Source of the DNA: Corticium candelabrum
Lineage: Eukaryota > Porifera > Homoscleromorpha > Homosclerophorida > Plakinidae
DNA length: 64,000 nucleotides
Direction: 5' to 3'
NCBI RefSeq assembly: GCF_963422355.1
Contig: NC_085102.1
Span: forward strand, 2,002,376-2,066,375
Positions 47,485 to 60,224 of the stretch are shown piece after piece. The notes beneath the pieces were generated by a model. That model made no database searches and was not told the origin of the DNA. It worked only from the letters and a program-made list of their open reading frames with translations. A program made the position numbers and the translations under genes. How positions within the stretch are numbered: position 1 is the first letter of the stretch; each line of letters starts with the position of its first letter.

Positions 47485-48160
47485 CAGTGGCGTACGCAGG
47501 CATGTTTCCAGGTTGCCCGGAAACCCCCCTACGGGGGAATTGGATGTGAAAACTATGGGACTTGACGACTTTGAATTCTACCTTGACGATTTACCATCTG
47601 CTGATGGGCTGCCTCAGGAGATGCACAACTGGGTCAACAAATGGCGCAGATTCAAAGGAGCGTTTCCTCACACGCCTGCAGATTGCTTGTCATATGCTGA
47701 CGAAACTATGTACCCAAACATCAACTGTGTGCTGAGCATATTTTGCACACTGCCAGTCACGACAGCAGAGTGTGAAAGATCCGTGTCTGTCTTAAGGCGA
47801 CTAAAGACATACCTAAGGTCCTCAATGGGCCAAGAAAGACTAAGCAGTTTGGCTCTACTACACATCAATCAGTCGATGACAATCGATTTTGATGCAGTTA
47901 TTAACAGTTTTTCCAGGAAACATCCGCGAAGAATAATTTTGAAAGACATTTTGTCAACTTGTATAGATACATAAGACATCGTGATATTACAAGGATGAGA
48001 GTAAATATCAAATATCAATTAAACCATTAATATCAATATTAATCTAGATATTGATATAGAAACAGTTATTAAGATTAATAATATTGATATTAATATAAAC
48101 AAATCAATATTATTGATATTAATATGGAAACCCCCCAGAGAAATCCTGGGTACGCGCCTG
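47485..48160 (+). mobile_element. Internally deleted hAT-like transposon (676 bp)
   Basis: Left terminus CAGTGGCGTACGCAGG; right terminus, reverse-complemented, CAGGCGCGTACCCAGG. Flanking CTGTA (left) and TTGTA (right) fit a 5-bp target duplication with one change. The left arm has the empty site (GCATACAGCTTGAACGAC near 8,177), proving a later insertion. It encodes only the carboxyl end of the transposase and an AT-rich tail (48,010-48,125) full of TATTGATATTAA phrases. A 5-bp duplication matches the other hAT-like element here; I recall a hAT subgroup with 5-bp duplications. Confidence 0.92.
47513..47974 (+). pseudogene. hAT transposase C-terminal dimerisation region
   Basis: Open frame of up to 153 codons, but the transposase-like part starts near 47,540. 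It contains NINCVLSIFCTLPVTTAECE, then RSVSVLRRLKTYLRSSMGQ and LSSLALLHIN, the typical hAT dimerisation domain (L-P-V-[TS]-[TS]-A-x-[CG]-E-R-S-F-S-x-L-x-x-[LI]-K-T). The RNase-H-like catalytic domain and zinc finger are absent, and the frame opens directly from the terminal repeat, so this is the remnant of an internally deleted element. It resembles the transposase-derived P52rIPK/ZMYM-type proteins of animals. It could be expressed but cannot transpose. Confidence 0.85.
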
Positions 48161-48957
48161 TTGTATGCTTTGAGTAAGCTGTTAGCTAAGTCAAGTGACT
48201 TTGCACAGTGAAGTGCAAGGTACCACAACTTTAATGGATATATAACGCTTAATTAAGTTATTTGAAGTAATTAAAGTAAAAGGTTGAGTCTTATAGATGA
48301 CTACACTCTTGATAATATCAAGTAATCGCATTAGCAAATCTATGAACAGTTAGATGCATTGTTGCCAATATTTTTGAAAGGCTAGTAATTAATACCAAAA
48401 TAATAGTCTAATTAAATACCCTAAAACTAGAAACTGTTCAAAGCGAAATTGTAAAAATAGTGGCCGTTATACCTTTACGTTTGTTGCAGTGGAGACATCT
48501 AACCTCTTCTCTCTCTTCTGGTTTCCTCTCACTTTGAATTGCCTTACGTCGCTGTATCAAAGATTTCCGCAGGCAAAGAACCTTCACGAACACGCCGTCC
48601 CATGTTGCAATATCAGCCACGTGATACTGAAGACAGGCGGAGATATTGTTTCAAACAGCAGTTTGGACGGTAGCTATTCCGATCGAGTCGCGATCCATTT
48701 CTGGTCAATATCACAGTTTGATTTCCTTTCTTGACATTGCATTGTAATTACCTAACACTTTTTCAGTTGCATTAATCTTATCACTTAATTATATTTGCAC
48801 ACCATTATGACACCTGTATAACTATAGCTATGTAATTACCAAACTTTGAAAATAGCTATTTCTGCGAATCACTTATCGTAACGGAGTGTCGAAATTTTAA
48901 TTACGACTCAAACACCGATTTAAGATATTCAACAATTAATTTCATTAAGATTGGTCA
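48161..48957. other. Upstream region of right-arm receptor
   Basis: No gene seen; reverse counterpart of about 7,361-8,170, including the block TCGCGATCCATTTCTGGTC. Confidence 0.6.
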
Positions 48958-48959
48958 CA

Positions 48960-49010
48960 TTCAATATTGCTATAGATGCTCTACACGTACACATTGCTAT
49001 ATAAACCAAG
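48960..49010 (+). promoter_or_regulatory. Doubled TATA-like promoter motif, right-arm receptor
   Basis: AATATTGCTATAGATG (48,963-48,978) and ACATTGCTATATAAACC (about 48,991-49,007) on plus, the same pair as in other family members. The first ATG of the long open frame (48,976) falls inside the upstream box, upstream of the TATA, so it is unlikely to be the real start; ATG 49,258 fits better. Confidence 0.7.
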
Positions 49011-52000
49011 GTTAAACCAAACCGTTTCTTCAGTTTTTATTTCCCACCGTCCGAAGAGCTTCAGACCACAAATGCACTACGTGAACTCTCAACAGATGTC
49101 TATTTTGACTGATCTTATGACGACACGGGAAAGATATCTGAATACGTACAAAGAAAAACGTCTAAAAGAATATCTGACGGTCTCTAAAATTGACAAAGTT
49201 TGTGTTTTCAAAATTTTGACAAATTATTTTTCAAAGCAAGTATCTGTAGGAACCACGATGATGTTAGCTCTCATTCTCATTCTATGTCTATCGGTTGGGC
49301 AAGTCCAAAGCTTAGAAAAACGAAATGAAATGTCACAAGACACCGAAGTAACAGCCACGACAACTGTTCAAGGAGAGATAATGAGAAATAACTATATTTT
49401 TCAATTTGATATTAACACAAAAGGTTGGCAAATTTTTACCAATTGGAAGCTTAATGAACCTCTAGCCACCATGTATGGGGAAATCACTTACAGCGTCAAT
49501 GTCGGAAACCAAAATCGGCAACATCTACTGATTTCAGGTGCGAATAGCCCTCTTTCATATTTAGAAAAGAAGAAGGGTATTTTTGCAAACTGGTTGTACA
49601 CAGTCAACACCAACTCGTGGCAAAACGTGGATAATGGCGATTTTCCTCCACTGTTCTCCTCTCCTGTCATGGTTCAACTTTGCAACAAGATTGTTGATCT
49701 GGAAACCGATGAGCTTAGACGTGGAAAGGTTTTTAACTTAACCGGAGCGTGGATATTTGACACAGTCTTGCTCAACTGGCAGAAGACACAAGTAGACGTA
49801 GACGATAGTCCTCCTTTCTGGTTTCATTATGATAGCACCGAAACTTGGAACCTACAGGTGGCTGCAGTTGCCGTTCAAGTTCAGTCACAAAATAATTGTC
49901 GATGCAATCAGACCGCTTTTGTCTTGCTTCATTCCTCAGACTTTCGAATTTCTACGTACGAAGTGCGATGTGTAAATCAAAATGGCACTGAAAGATACGA
50001 GTGTATTAACCTCACCTCCGACATTCAAAAACGGCTGTTACGTTCACAGGTAAAGTATTCACCTGGGATCAACTTTTTAGCTTCTTCCTATTCAAGTACC
50101 ATTGTTCTTTATGATCCGGCTAACCAAACGTTGTGGAAGTTTGAAAATAGGACGTGGACAAATGTAACTGCAGTTTCCTATAATCTGCAATCATTTCAGT
50201 CACACAAATTTGGCTGTACTGTCGCAAGTAACTACAGCATTTTTATCGTTTTCAACAATCTTGATAATAAAGTGCTGAATTTTGATTTGAAACGTAATTC
50301 ATTTATTATTAAAGACGTTGCAGGCGAAATTCCTGATCAGCGGTATAATATTGTGTCTACATTAGCTGAAAAGCAAAATACAATAATTTTCTTTACACTC
50401 GATGAGCTTTTTGAGAAAACTATAGTTTGGAAATTTATCTACAAACGTAAACTTTGAACATGGCAGAGACTGTCCAGTCCTGCTCTCGTACCTTCGTCTT
50501 TAGAAGTATCAACTTATGCTGTCTATAGCAACCATTTCACATTTGCACCATTATTCATAAAGAAAACTGATCAAGGTTTATGGAGTGCAGTCATTTGGAA
50601 CTTAGATCTAAAAAACATGCAGTGATGGAAGAAACAAGTTTCTAATTCTATTTCTGAAGAAAATGTAAGTTATTGCAATTATGAAGCTAGCTGCTGGATT
50701 GGTAGCTGCTGTTATATTACACTTTCCAAAAATATCAACCAAAAATTTATAGAAGCGTGGATATACAATGCTACGGACAATATACTAAAATTATTGATAT
50801 CAAATTCCTCTACAGCAGTTCGCTATTTTATGTCGTTTGTTGCTGTCAATAAAACTACAGCTATCGTATTTGGCGGGAAATTTTTTAGTAGCGTTTTCAA
50901 TGTTGCTACTTTGAATGAAACTTGGATAATGCATCTTCAACCAATGTTGCATTGGAAGCAAGCTACTGTAGACATAGGTTATTCTGTTCGACCTAGCGCA
51001 CGCTTTCATCACGCAGCGGTCATGATGCAGTCTAAAATGTATGTATTTGGTGGAAAAGATGCTTCCGAAGCATGTCTAAGTGATCTGTGGGTGTTTGATG
51101 TTATAACAGAAAGATGGTCGGAACCGAGAGCTGACAATAAAAGACCTAACTTCTTGAACACTGATATATGCAAATATTCTGCCGCCTCCACACCAAGCCA
51201 ACTATTTATCAATGTACAATATATGTACAATTCTTTCAGTCACCGTTACAAACACAGCGGGCTAGAAACATGGATGTTCATTGTACACGTCAAAACGTGG
51301 TACCGCATTGCACTTTATGAAAACAACGACTATTCATTCAACGTGTTGAAAGGATTGTTATCAGAAACATATTATTGGAAAGGGTTTCTTGTCATGCTTG
51401 ACACACTAAAAAGAAATATCAACTATTTAGCAGTCAGATGTCCAGCCGGATCTTATTATTCCTCTAATATTTTAGAACGACCTTGTAATTTTTGCAGAAA
51501 AGGATATTACAGAGAGACAATGTTCGCTGATCCAGATTGTGTCAATTGTCGAAACGATCTGACGACCGCCATAAATGGTAGTCACAAGACTTCAGAATGC
51601 ACCGTTTGCGATGTCAATCGTTGCAAATATGGTAAGTGTGTACCTCAATTCAACGGCGAAAGTCTGCAACCAGCGTGTCAATGTTAAGTTGGCTTCACTT
51701 GTTCTACATGTCAATATCCTATCTACTTTCTCATAGGAGAAGGAATCATTCTAGTCGTTGCTGTCACTACCGCTGGCGTAACAGCTTATATCTTACTGCT
51801 AAACAGAAAAAGGAATAGCGAGAGTGCTTGGCGAAATGAAGTAACCGTGTTAACCAATGCATGGCAAATAGATGAAAATGAAGTAACGTCAGGAGAACTA
51901 CTTGGATCTGGTGCATCTGGAAGCGTTTACAAAGGTTTCTACAGAAATATCAATGTTGCTGTAAAGAAGATGATGGCTGTCGGCTTACCCAAGTTCATAG

Positions 52001-52800
52001 AAGATTTCGAAACGGAGATAATATTTATGAGAACTGTAAGACATAAGAATATTGTTCTCTTCATTGGCGCAGGAAAGTCACAACCAGAAGACGTTTCTTT
52101 CTTGTCATGGAATATATGGAGTGCGGATCTTTAAGAAATGTACTACGCAATTTATCGATTGATACCGACTATGAGCGTAAGTTATCATTTGCCATGGATT
52201 CAGCAACAGGCATGCATTTTCTTCACACGCTGAAACCGCCTCGAATACATCGAGATTTAAAAAGCGATAATCTTCTCGTTATCAAAGACTGGATTGTTCA
52301 AGTGGCTGATTTTGGTTTAGGGAGTACCGTTATTGGTAACGTCAAACAGAACAATAAGCAACAGAACAGGCGCAAACATCGCTCAAATCCCCAACATATT
52401 TCTCTACTTCCAGAACGAGAAGATTTATCTTTTGCAGGTGTTGGAACTGCGAGATGGCGAGCTCCAGAATTCACTCTTCGACAGCCATACGATACCGCAG
52501 TAGACGTTTACAGGTATTGTGTCTATAAAATATACACAGCTAAGTAATAACATTGACACTTCTATTTGCAGTTTTGGAATTGCATTGTGGGAAATCTGGA
52601 CAAGACAGCTTCCATTCGATAAATAGAGCTTCGATTATGAAGTGACCGACGCCATAGTTGGAAATGAAAGACCTGTAATTCCACGAGATTGTCCACAGCC
52701 GTTAGCCATGATAATGAAAAGTTGCTGGTCACCCAGGCCATCAGACAGACTTTCGCTCGGTCAAGTTATTTCGCAACTCAAATCTTTAGGCAACAAGTAG
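48976..52800 (+). pseudogene. Kelch-EGF-TKL receptor kinase pseudogene, right arm
   Basis: Plus-strand twin of 2,290-7,336, more complete because it lacks the 1.2-kb insertion. The leader ALILILCLSVGQ starts at ATG 49,258; the ATG used in intact copies is ATT here, as in the left arm. The Kelch ectodomain is open to 50,457, where a TGA shared with the left-arm copy interrupts it. Further lesions are a TGA near 50,624, a TAA in the EGF-like domain (51,685), a one-base loss near 52,100 in the kinase hinge, and a TAG in the last exon (52,624-52,626) shared with the left arm. The 58-nt intron (52,514-52,571) keeps its splice sites. Kinase motifs are partly degraded (LVIKDW, FGLGS). Not functional. 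Confidence 0.92.
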
Positions 52801-54559
52801 ATTACAATGTTGCAGACAAGAGGTGAATGTGTTTTGTTGCTAGTAAACAATTTCATGCAACTTGTATAGCTTAGTGTATCATTGCGTCTTCCACAATTTT
52901 AATTTATTGCAATTTGAATTTTGTCACGCAAACATAGCAAGATCTTTCTTTTGGTATGTTGTCAAATAATATACAACTTATAATAACAAATATTTCAAAT
53001 TGTTGATCCATAGAACAATTCGTTTGCATATGATCTAACACAATTGTGCTTGAACATTATACCAATTAGGCTTCGTATGTACAACTGTAAACAGGGATAG
53101 TGTGGCAAACGTTTTCCAAACTGTGGATAGAAAAATTTGCAATTTATACAAGCACCGTTTATATATCATCACTTGTATTTTACTCTAAATGTTGTATCTG
53201 TACTTCACTTAAGCTATAGTGTGTGTCAAAGTTTCTTGCTATCATACACAGATCTTGTCAGGAAAGATCCATTGATTAATCAGATTTTAAACATCCTTGT
53301 AAAATTTATAAATGCAACCATTTTTCTTAATTTATAGTACGTGATTTATACATAATAAATACATTTACCTTAAAACCAATTATGTTTAGAATTACTTAGT
53401 CGCTAATCGGACAATGCGCATTGTGTCATATATAAACACTACATTTATAAACAAACTGTTATTAAATATATTTTATATGCAAATAATTTAGAAATTCTCT
53501 TAATAATTGCTACAACAAGAGACTTGAGTTCAATGGCGTGGGCATTTGCAATTTATAGATATACGGTCAGGAGAGTAAAGTAATCTATCTAGTCTTACTA
53601 AATTGCGTTAATAAAAATTTTACTTCTTTCCCCGGAACACATGCAAGCGTAAAATGTTCCACGGTTGTCATCCATGCAGGGCTGCAAAGAAAGACATTTG
53701 ACAGAGAAACTGTACGGTCTTTCCGCGTTTACAAACCGTGAAAGTGTTTGTTTCGAGTGTCACATAATGTCACATCCAGCTGTGCCTTTCCGGCTTCTCA
53801 ATTAGTCTACTTTTTTGATTCACAATATTCAGGTCACATTACCGCCTGCACATCTGCTAGTAACAAGTCAATTAAACTGGAGTAAAAACCACAAAACTAT
53901 GTTAGATTAAAAATATTGCCGATTGCTTCGAAGAGTTGCCTGCAAGCCAATAAAACACAAATAAGCCAATCAATAAGAAAGGATTAAAAATTTTCTTGGC
54001 GACGAAAGACTTGGATTCTAAGACTGATGGCTTCCTGGGAAAGCGCAAAGTACATCAAATCTTTTTTTGGTAAATAAAGGTAAATAAAGTTAATTATGTT
54101 AATAAAAAAGAAAATTGTTCATATCAATTAATGGAATTTTTAGAATGACTGATATATAACACAATTTTAAAATTCATAGCTACACCTTCAACCATCTAAT
54201 GTAAAAATGCGCTAAAATTAAAATTAGAAGCAGTCAACTTCACTTTTGACAATAAATACGCTAAAGGCATATTACCAAGATGATGGTCAAACTTAAAACA
54301 CCAAAACACATTAAATTAGCAAAATCTCGTTACGCTGTCTTCGTCTTAGATAGATGGATAGATAGATAGATAGATAGAATATCTATTAGATATATCCAAT
54401 TCTCTAGTACAATGACATTCGATTGATACGGCAAACTACATAAAATGTCAACTAAATCAAACCTAAACTCTAACTTAAGAAACTAATGTTGGCGTGCCTT
54501 GACACGCCTGAGTTCATCATCTAAAATGAATCCACCTTGAACAATGTTCAGTTTTTCAT
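52801..54559. other. 3' flank of right-arm receptor and adjoining spacer
   Basis: No gene seen. 52,801-53,298 is the end of the right arm. Beyond it the sequence is unrelated to the left flank. Around 53,770-53,830 (CTGTGCCTTTCCGGCTTCTC) it matches, reversed, the receptor 3' flank of the tandem units, so another receptor copy probably once ended here. A (GATA)n tract lies at 54,349-54,378. Confidence 0.5.
54349..54378. repeat. (GATA)n microsatellite
   Basis: About seven imperfect GATA units (TAGATAGATGGATAGATAG...). Confidence 0.95.
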
Positions 54560-55530
54560 CATCACACAGACAACATTAGTTGCGTCGTATTCAAAATTCG
54601 TGATAAGAAGTTACTCAAGTTTGATCTCGACAGTAACGAGTACACTATAGAAATCATACTAGGTCACATTCCTAAAAGTCGGTATAGTGAAGTCGTGTAC
54701 AGCGCTTCTAATTATAGACCAGAATACAATCATAATTTTACAACAGATAGGCGTTCTATCAGAACACTTATTGAAAATTTTTCTACGAAAATAAATTTTG
54801 GATTTGAAAAGTATTTCCTTATCCTCAGTTTGCACCACCTTTTCAAATGAAGACAAACTGTGATTTAGAGAGTAATTATTTGACCTTTTCGACACTATTA
54901 CAAGGTGTACCTGATCAGCTTTCATTTGGTACAATGATATGGAATTTAGACTTAACAAGCATGCAGTGGCAGTTCAAAGTTAAAAAGAAGTTTTCCTATA
55001 TAAGTTCTTACGACGCTAGCTGCTGAATTGGTATCTGCTGTTACGTTGCACTTTCGGCAAAACTCCATCACAACAACATACATACGTGGCTCTTTAATGC
55101 TTCTGATAACGAATGGAGTTTGTTGACATCAACGTCGTCAATAAGAGCTCGATCAGCAGTGTCGTTTGTTGCCGCCAATGAAACTAGTCCCATTCTATTT
55201 GGCGAAATCAAATCGCACTTTAGTTTTAATGAAACATGGATAATGCATCTTGAGCCAAAGTTTCAGTGGAGACAATGCTGTCGAGACGTAGCTTATTCGG
55301 TTCGGCCTAGGATGAGTGCTCATCACGCAGCGGTCATGATGCAGTCCAAAATGTATGTATTTAGAGGACAAAACGCTTCTTTGGCATGTCTAAATGATCT
55401 TTGGGTTCTTGTCTTCAACACAGGGAAATGGACTTCAATCGAAAGATGCCCCCAATGCGTTGTGACCCTGCAAATTACTGCATTTCGCCCTTATGCCACC
55501 CAAAAATTTTGGAAATCCCCGAACACTTAA
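54560..55530 (+). pseudogene. Kelch-only receptor relic, inverted copy
   Basis: Reverse-orientation homologue of the carboxyl part of the Kelch-only relics (18,475 to about 19,440). It includes KKLLKFDLDS-like and NEYTIE segments near 54,600-54,660, SSIRARSAVSFVAANETS (near 55,140) and SAHHAAVMMQSKMYVFRG (near 55,315). It lacks the amino half, the hAT-like insertion and everything after the Kelch domain. A TGA at about 55,024 and frameshifts disrupt it. Its presence on plus shows that the tandem unit itself was also copied in reverse. Confidence 0.8.
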
Positions 55531-56454
55531 TAATGACCGGCCCCTTACAATATTTCATTTGCCGAATGCAATGTTCTCAAATTCAATAAAATGTAACTTA
55601 CTTTCTTCATTTTGTATTATGCTTCTATAGACAAATTTCCCATTACGTCTGTTACTGCATGACTCTCTGTTGTTTATCCCTAAGCCACGTCTAATTCCTG
55701 CTACGAAAGCCATATTTACCGGTCAACGACAGAAGCTTTTTCGAGTCTTACATCTCACTTCCATAGGCTAACACCGGATACTACTGCAAATCCATAATCT
55801 TTTTCAGCTAATAATTTTCGGAACACCTTGATAGCACTCCCAATCATAATTTAAGTAATACTAAATCTCTTTTTATATCCATTAATGCATTACCCACAAT
55901 AGTTTGATCACAAATTTGTAATAAAGTTGGTGATGTAGATATAAATGCATTAAAAATTGTTAAAAAGGAAGAGTCACTTTCTAAATATCTCGTGTTGGCT
56001 TTCAATTCTAATTAAGAAGAACTAAAAGCATCCTGTATTAACTTGAAAGTTGAAAGTATTGCTCATGATGTAATACATACCTGATAACATGCCCTAAAAT
56101 TTTTCTAAATCTATCTAATATGCATGAGCTTTGAAAAGACTTGATAATCCCGTTAAGAGCTTATATACATTAATAAAATAATAGTTTGTCTCAGTGAGTA
56201 CAACAAAACTCATTCAATTAGCTGAATCTCGTGATCCTGCAAGCGGTGGTCTTCAATAGCGTAGTCTGACATGTTTTGAAATTGCATTTGCAATAACACT
56301 TTTCAGTTACATTTATTTCTAAAATTTAACAATAGTTGATTTCATGTGAACACGGTCACAACAATATCCAAACACGTCTAGGTAGCCATTTGATTACAGC
56401 ATTTTGAAAACTGTTATATTCAACAATCTAGTTTCATAAAGATTGTTTAAATTC
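55531..56454. other. Intergenic sequence of the inverted unit
   Basis: No gene seen; diverged reverse copy of 17,411-18,474. Confidence 0.6.
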
Positions 56455-56502
56455 CACATTGATATAAAATCTCTACTCAGTCTACATATTGCTATATAAC
56501 CC
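56455..56502 (+). promoter_or_regulatory. Doubled TATA-like promoter motif, inverted receptor relic
   Basis: CACATTGATATAAAATC (56,456-56,472) and CATATTGCTATATAACC (about 56,485-56,501) on plus, as in the intact receptors. Confidence 0.65.
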
Positions 56503-56716
56503 TTTGATCAGACGTTTAAGCGTCTTTCGTTTTCTAGCGGACGAAGAGCTCTATACAACAGATACCTTCACCAAATCTCAGATATCTAACCATTTCAGTC
56601 CGTCAGAATAAAGACAAAGTACAGATATCTGCATACGCACAAAGCAAGAGCATTTCTCAAACTTTAATTGAACATCTGACGTTGTCTGAAAACAATATCC
56701 AAGGTGTGTTTTCAAA

Positions 56717-59700
56717 ATGTCAAGAAGTTGCCGTGAAAAGCAAGTATCTATAACAACTACAATGACGTCAATGCTTATCATCAGTTTATGTCTATCTGTT
56801 GGGCAATTCCAAAGCTTACACAAGCGAAACAAAAGATCTCACGACAACAGGTTAACAGTGATGATATCTTTTGAATATGAGATTTACACTGATAAATTTG
56901 GAGAAATTGACATGAACACAAAGGATGGCAAACATTTCAAGATTGGAAAATCAATGAACCTTTAAGTAGAATCATTGTCCTATGGAAAGGTAGCTTACAG
57001 CGTCAAGATTGGAAACCGAAAGCGACACTATTTACTCATTTCAGGATTAGAAAAACCAGATTGACAAGCAAGCAACGAGGTTGGCATATTTGCAAACTGG
57101 TTGTACACTCTAGACACCAACTCGTGGCAGAACGTAGATGATGGAGACTTTCCTTCAATAGAATCATATCTTCTTTGATTCAATTTTGCTCCAAGATTGT
57201 TGCATTTCAATTCGGTTATATGTTTGATAATTTCTCTATCCCCAGACAGGCCTGGGTATTTGACACAGTATCGCTGAACTGGCAGGAAACGCAAGTGCAT
57301 GGTTATTCTCGTTTCTATTTCAATTTCGATGACAATGAGGTCGTTGCGGTTCTTGCTTTTCAGTCACAAACTAATTGCTTATGCAATCGGTCTGCTTTTG
57401 TCTTGCTCTATTCTTCCGACTTTAGAAGTTCTATGCACGCATTGCGATGTGTAAATCGAGATGGCACTGAAAGCCACGAGTGGACTGACAACAAATCTAA
57501 CATTAAAGAAACGTCACATTCTGCAGGCAAGTTTATAGCTTCTTCCTATTCAGGTAAAATCGTTCTTTATAATCCGAATAAACAAACGTTGTGGACTTTT
57601 GAAAACGAGGCACGGAAATATATAACTGCAGTTCGATGTCCTCTGCCATTAATTGGCGACGAGTCATTATCACAAACATTCCATAGTGCTGTTGCAACAA
57701 AAAACAGTAATTTGATCGTATTCAACATTCTTACTAAAAAGTACTAAATTTCAATTTGAAAAGTAATGAATGTATCGTTGAAGACGTTGTAGGCAACATT
57801 CCCGGTAAAAGGTATAATGTACATACGAGCTTAGTTGAAGATCAAAAGACAATCGTCGTCTTTACATACGAGGCAATATCCGGAATATCACAAGTTTGGA
57901 AATTTATCTATGAAGTTAAAGTGTGGATATCGCAAAGATTGCCAAGGCCCGACGTTTACCCTGATTCTATAGAACTATCAACCTATACTTCGAAGAAGAA
58001 CTATCTCACATTTGCCCAATCATTTACAGATGAACTAGAACAAGTTTCCTCGAGTTCATATATTTGGAACTTAGATGTAAAAATCATGCAGTGGTCGAAA
58101 AAGAAGTTTTCAGTACTATTCTGGATGTGGCAAACGACGGATACGAAGCCAGCTCCTGGTTTGATGGCTGTTGCTTTGTAGCACTTCGCAATCAAAACGA
58201 TAAAAAAATTATGCAAGCGTGGATCTAAAATGATACTGACAACGAAATACGATTATTGGAATTGCCTTCAATAATTCCTCACTCCTTGATGTCATTCGTT
58301 TCAGTTAATAAAACTTCTGCCATTCTTTTTGGTGGAAGGAATTCTAATTCAGTCTTAAATGCTACATTTGATGACGCATGGATAATTCAACTTCAACCAA
58401 TGTTTAAGTGGAAACAAGTAGACGGAGACATAACTCATTCTGCTCGACCTAGCGCTCGTTTTAATCACGCAGCGACTGTAATGCAGTCTAAAATGTATGT
58501 ATTTGGCGGAATGAATGCTTCCGAAGAATGTCTAAATGATGTTTGGGTATTTGATGTTAACACAGAGAGATGGTCAGAACTGATAACTGACAATATAGGA
58601 CCTAATTCTCAAACAGTTCGGAATGCGATTGTTCTGCCGCTTCAACACCAGGTCAACTGCTAATCACTGTAAAGAGTATAGACCTAGACACAAGTAGCGG
58701 TTTTGCATACCATTAAAGGAGAGTCCAAACGTGGCTGTTCATTGTACAGGCCAAAACGTGGCATCTTATAGCAGAAACCAAATATATAGACATTACAATA
58801 CACAAAACTTCTTTATCAAAATCTTTCTTTTGGAGAGGATTTCTTCTCATGCTTGACACATTAAAAAGTAGAATCTATTATTTAACAGTCAGATGACCAA
58901 CTGGATTTACCTCATCTAACATATCAGAGAAATCTTGTCATTTTTGTAAAAAGGGATATTACAGAGAGACGATATTTTCTGATCCAGAATGCGTTCAATG
59001 TTCCAATGGTCTAACAACAATTAGCACAGGAGCTAGAAATATTGAAGAATGCAGCATGTGCAGTGTAGATCGCTGCAATACGGCAAGTGTGTACCAGATT
59101 TCAACGAAGAAAGTTTGAGACCGGCCTGTCAATGTTTCGTTGGATTTACCGGTTCTACATGCCAATATCCTACCTATTGGTTGATAGGAGCAGGAATTAC
59201 TCTCTCTTACTGCTCAACAGAAAAAGAAAGAGCGAACGTGCTTTGCGAAATGAAGTGACAGTGTTGACGAACGTATGAGAAATAGATGAAGATGAAGTGA
59301 TGACTGGAGAACTAATTGGATCTGGAGCATCTGGATCCGTTTACAAGGCTTTCTACAGAAATATTACTGTAGCTGTAAAGAAGATGGTGGCTGTAGGTTT
59401 TTCCAAATCTATAGAAGACTTCGAAACGGAGATAATGTTCATGAGAACTGTAAGACACAAGAATATCGTTCTCTTCATTGGTGTGGGTAAGTCACAATCT
59501 GGAGACGTTCCTTTCCTTGTCATGGAATATATGGAGGGCGGATCTCTAAGAAATATACTACACGATTTATCGATTGATATCAACTGTAAGCGTAAGATAA
59601 AATTTGCCATGGATTCAGCAAAGAGGTATGCATTTTCTTGACACGTTAGAACCGCCTCGAATACATCGAGATCTGAAAAGCGATAATCTACTTGTAAGCA

Positions 59701-60223
59701 AAGACTGGATTGTTAAAATGGCTGATTTCGGTTTAGGGAGAACCGTCAATGGTAACGTTAAACGAAACGGTAAACAGCGGATTAGACGCCACAATGGCTC
59801 AAATCCCCAACATATTTCTCTGCTTCACAAGCGAGAAGGTTTATCTTTCGCCGGTGTTGGAACTGCAAGATGGCGAGCTCCAGAATTTACTCTTCGAGAG
59901 CCGTACGGTACCGCAGTTGACGTTTACAGGTTACTGGTATTACAGTTTAATTAACAAGATATAAGCATCTAAATAATAATATCCGTTTTTGTATTTGCAG
60001 TTTTGGAATTGTGTTGTGGGAAATCTGGACAAGACAGCTTCCATTCGATCAATACAGTTTCGATTATGAAGTGACCGGCGCTGTGGTTGCAAAGCAAAGA
60101 CCTGTAATTCCTCAAGATTGTCCACAGCCGTTAGCAAGCATTATGAAATACTGTTGGTCACCCAGACCATCAGACAGACTTTCATTCAGTCAAATTACTT
60201 CGCAACTTAAGAAAGCTGCTTGA
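56717..60223 (+). pseudogene. Kelch-EGF-TKL receptor kinase pseudogene, inverted unit
   Basis: Plus-strand relative of the intact receptors, recognisable from leader (SMLIISLCLSVGQ) to last exon (60,001-60,223) with the short intron still present. It has many lesions: frameshifts near 56,930, 57,170, 57,740, 58,605, 59,080 and 59,630; stops near 57,062, 58,226, 58,714, 58,894 and 59,277. A deletion near 59,200 removes most of the membrane helix (IGAGI is followed directly by the YLLLLNRKRK end). The kinase retains GSGASG, VAVKKM, HRDLKSDN, DFG and WRAPE. The last exon ends in QLKKAA, where it is fused to another relic. Its ectodomain shares patch variants with intact copy 2. Confidence 0.92.
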
Positions 60224-60224
60224 T

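Larger units (their letters stand above)
43005..53298. repeat. Right arm of large inverted repeat
   Basis: Reverse-orientation homologue of 1,734-12,741. The outer end matches at 53,298, where GGATGTTTAAAATCTGATTAATC on minus lines up with the base after the left microsatellite. The inner end lies near 43,005-43,090 and consists of the same short junction sequence that starts each tandem unit. Unlike the left arm it carries a hAT-like element at 47,485-48,160 and two expanded (TA)n tracts, and it lacks the 1.2-kb element. Confidence 0.9.

Noticed and set aside
48976..49257. 94-residue amino-terminal extension before the signal peptide in the right-arm receptor (also open in the left arm)
   Set aside because: The upstream ATG lies in the promoter box before the TATA, so it is unlikely to be transcribed. 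The open frame in both arms more likely reflects shared recent descent.
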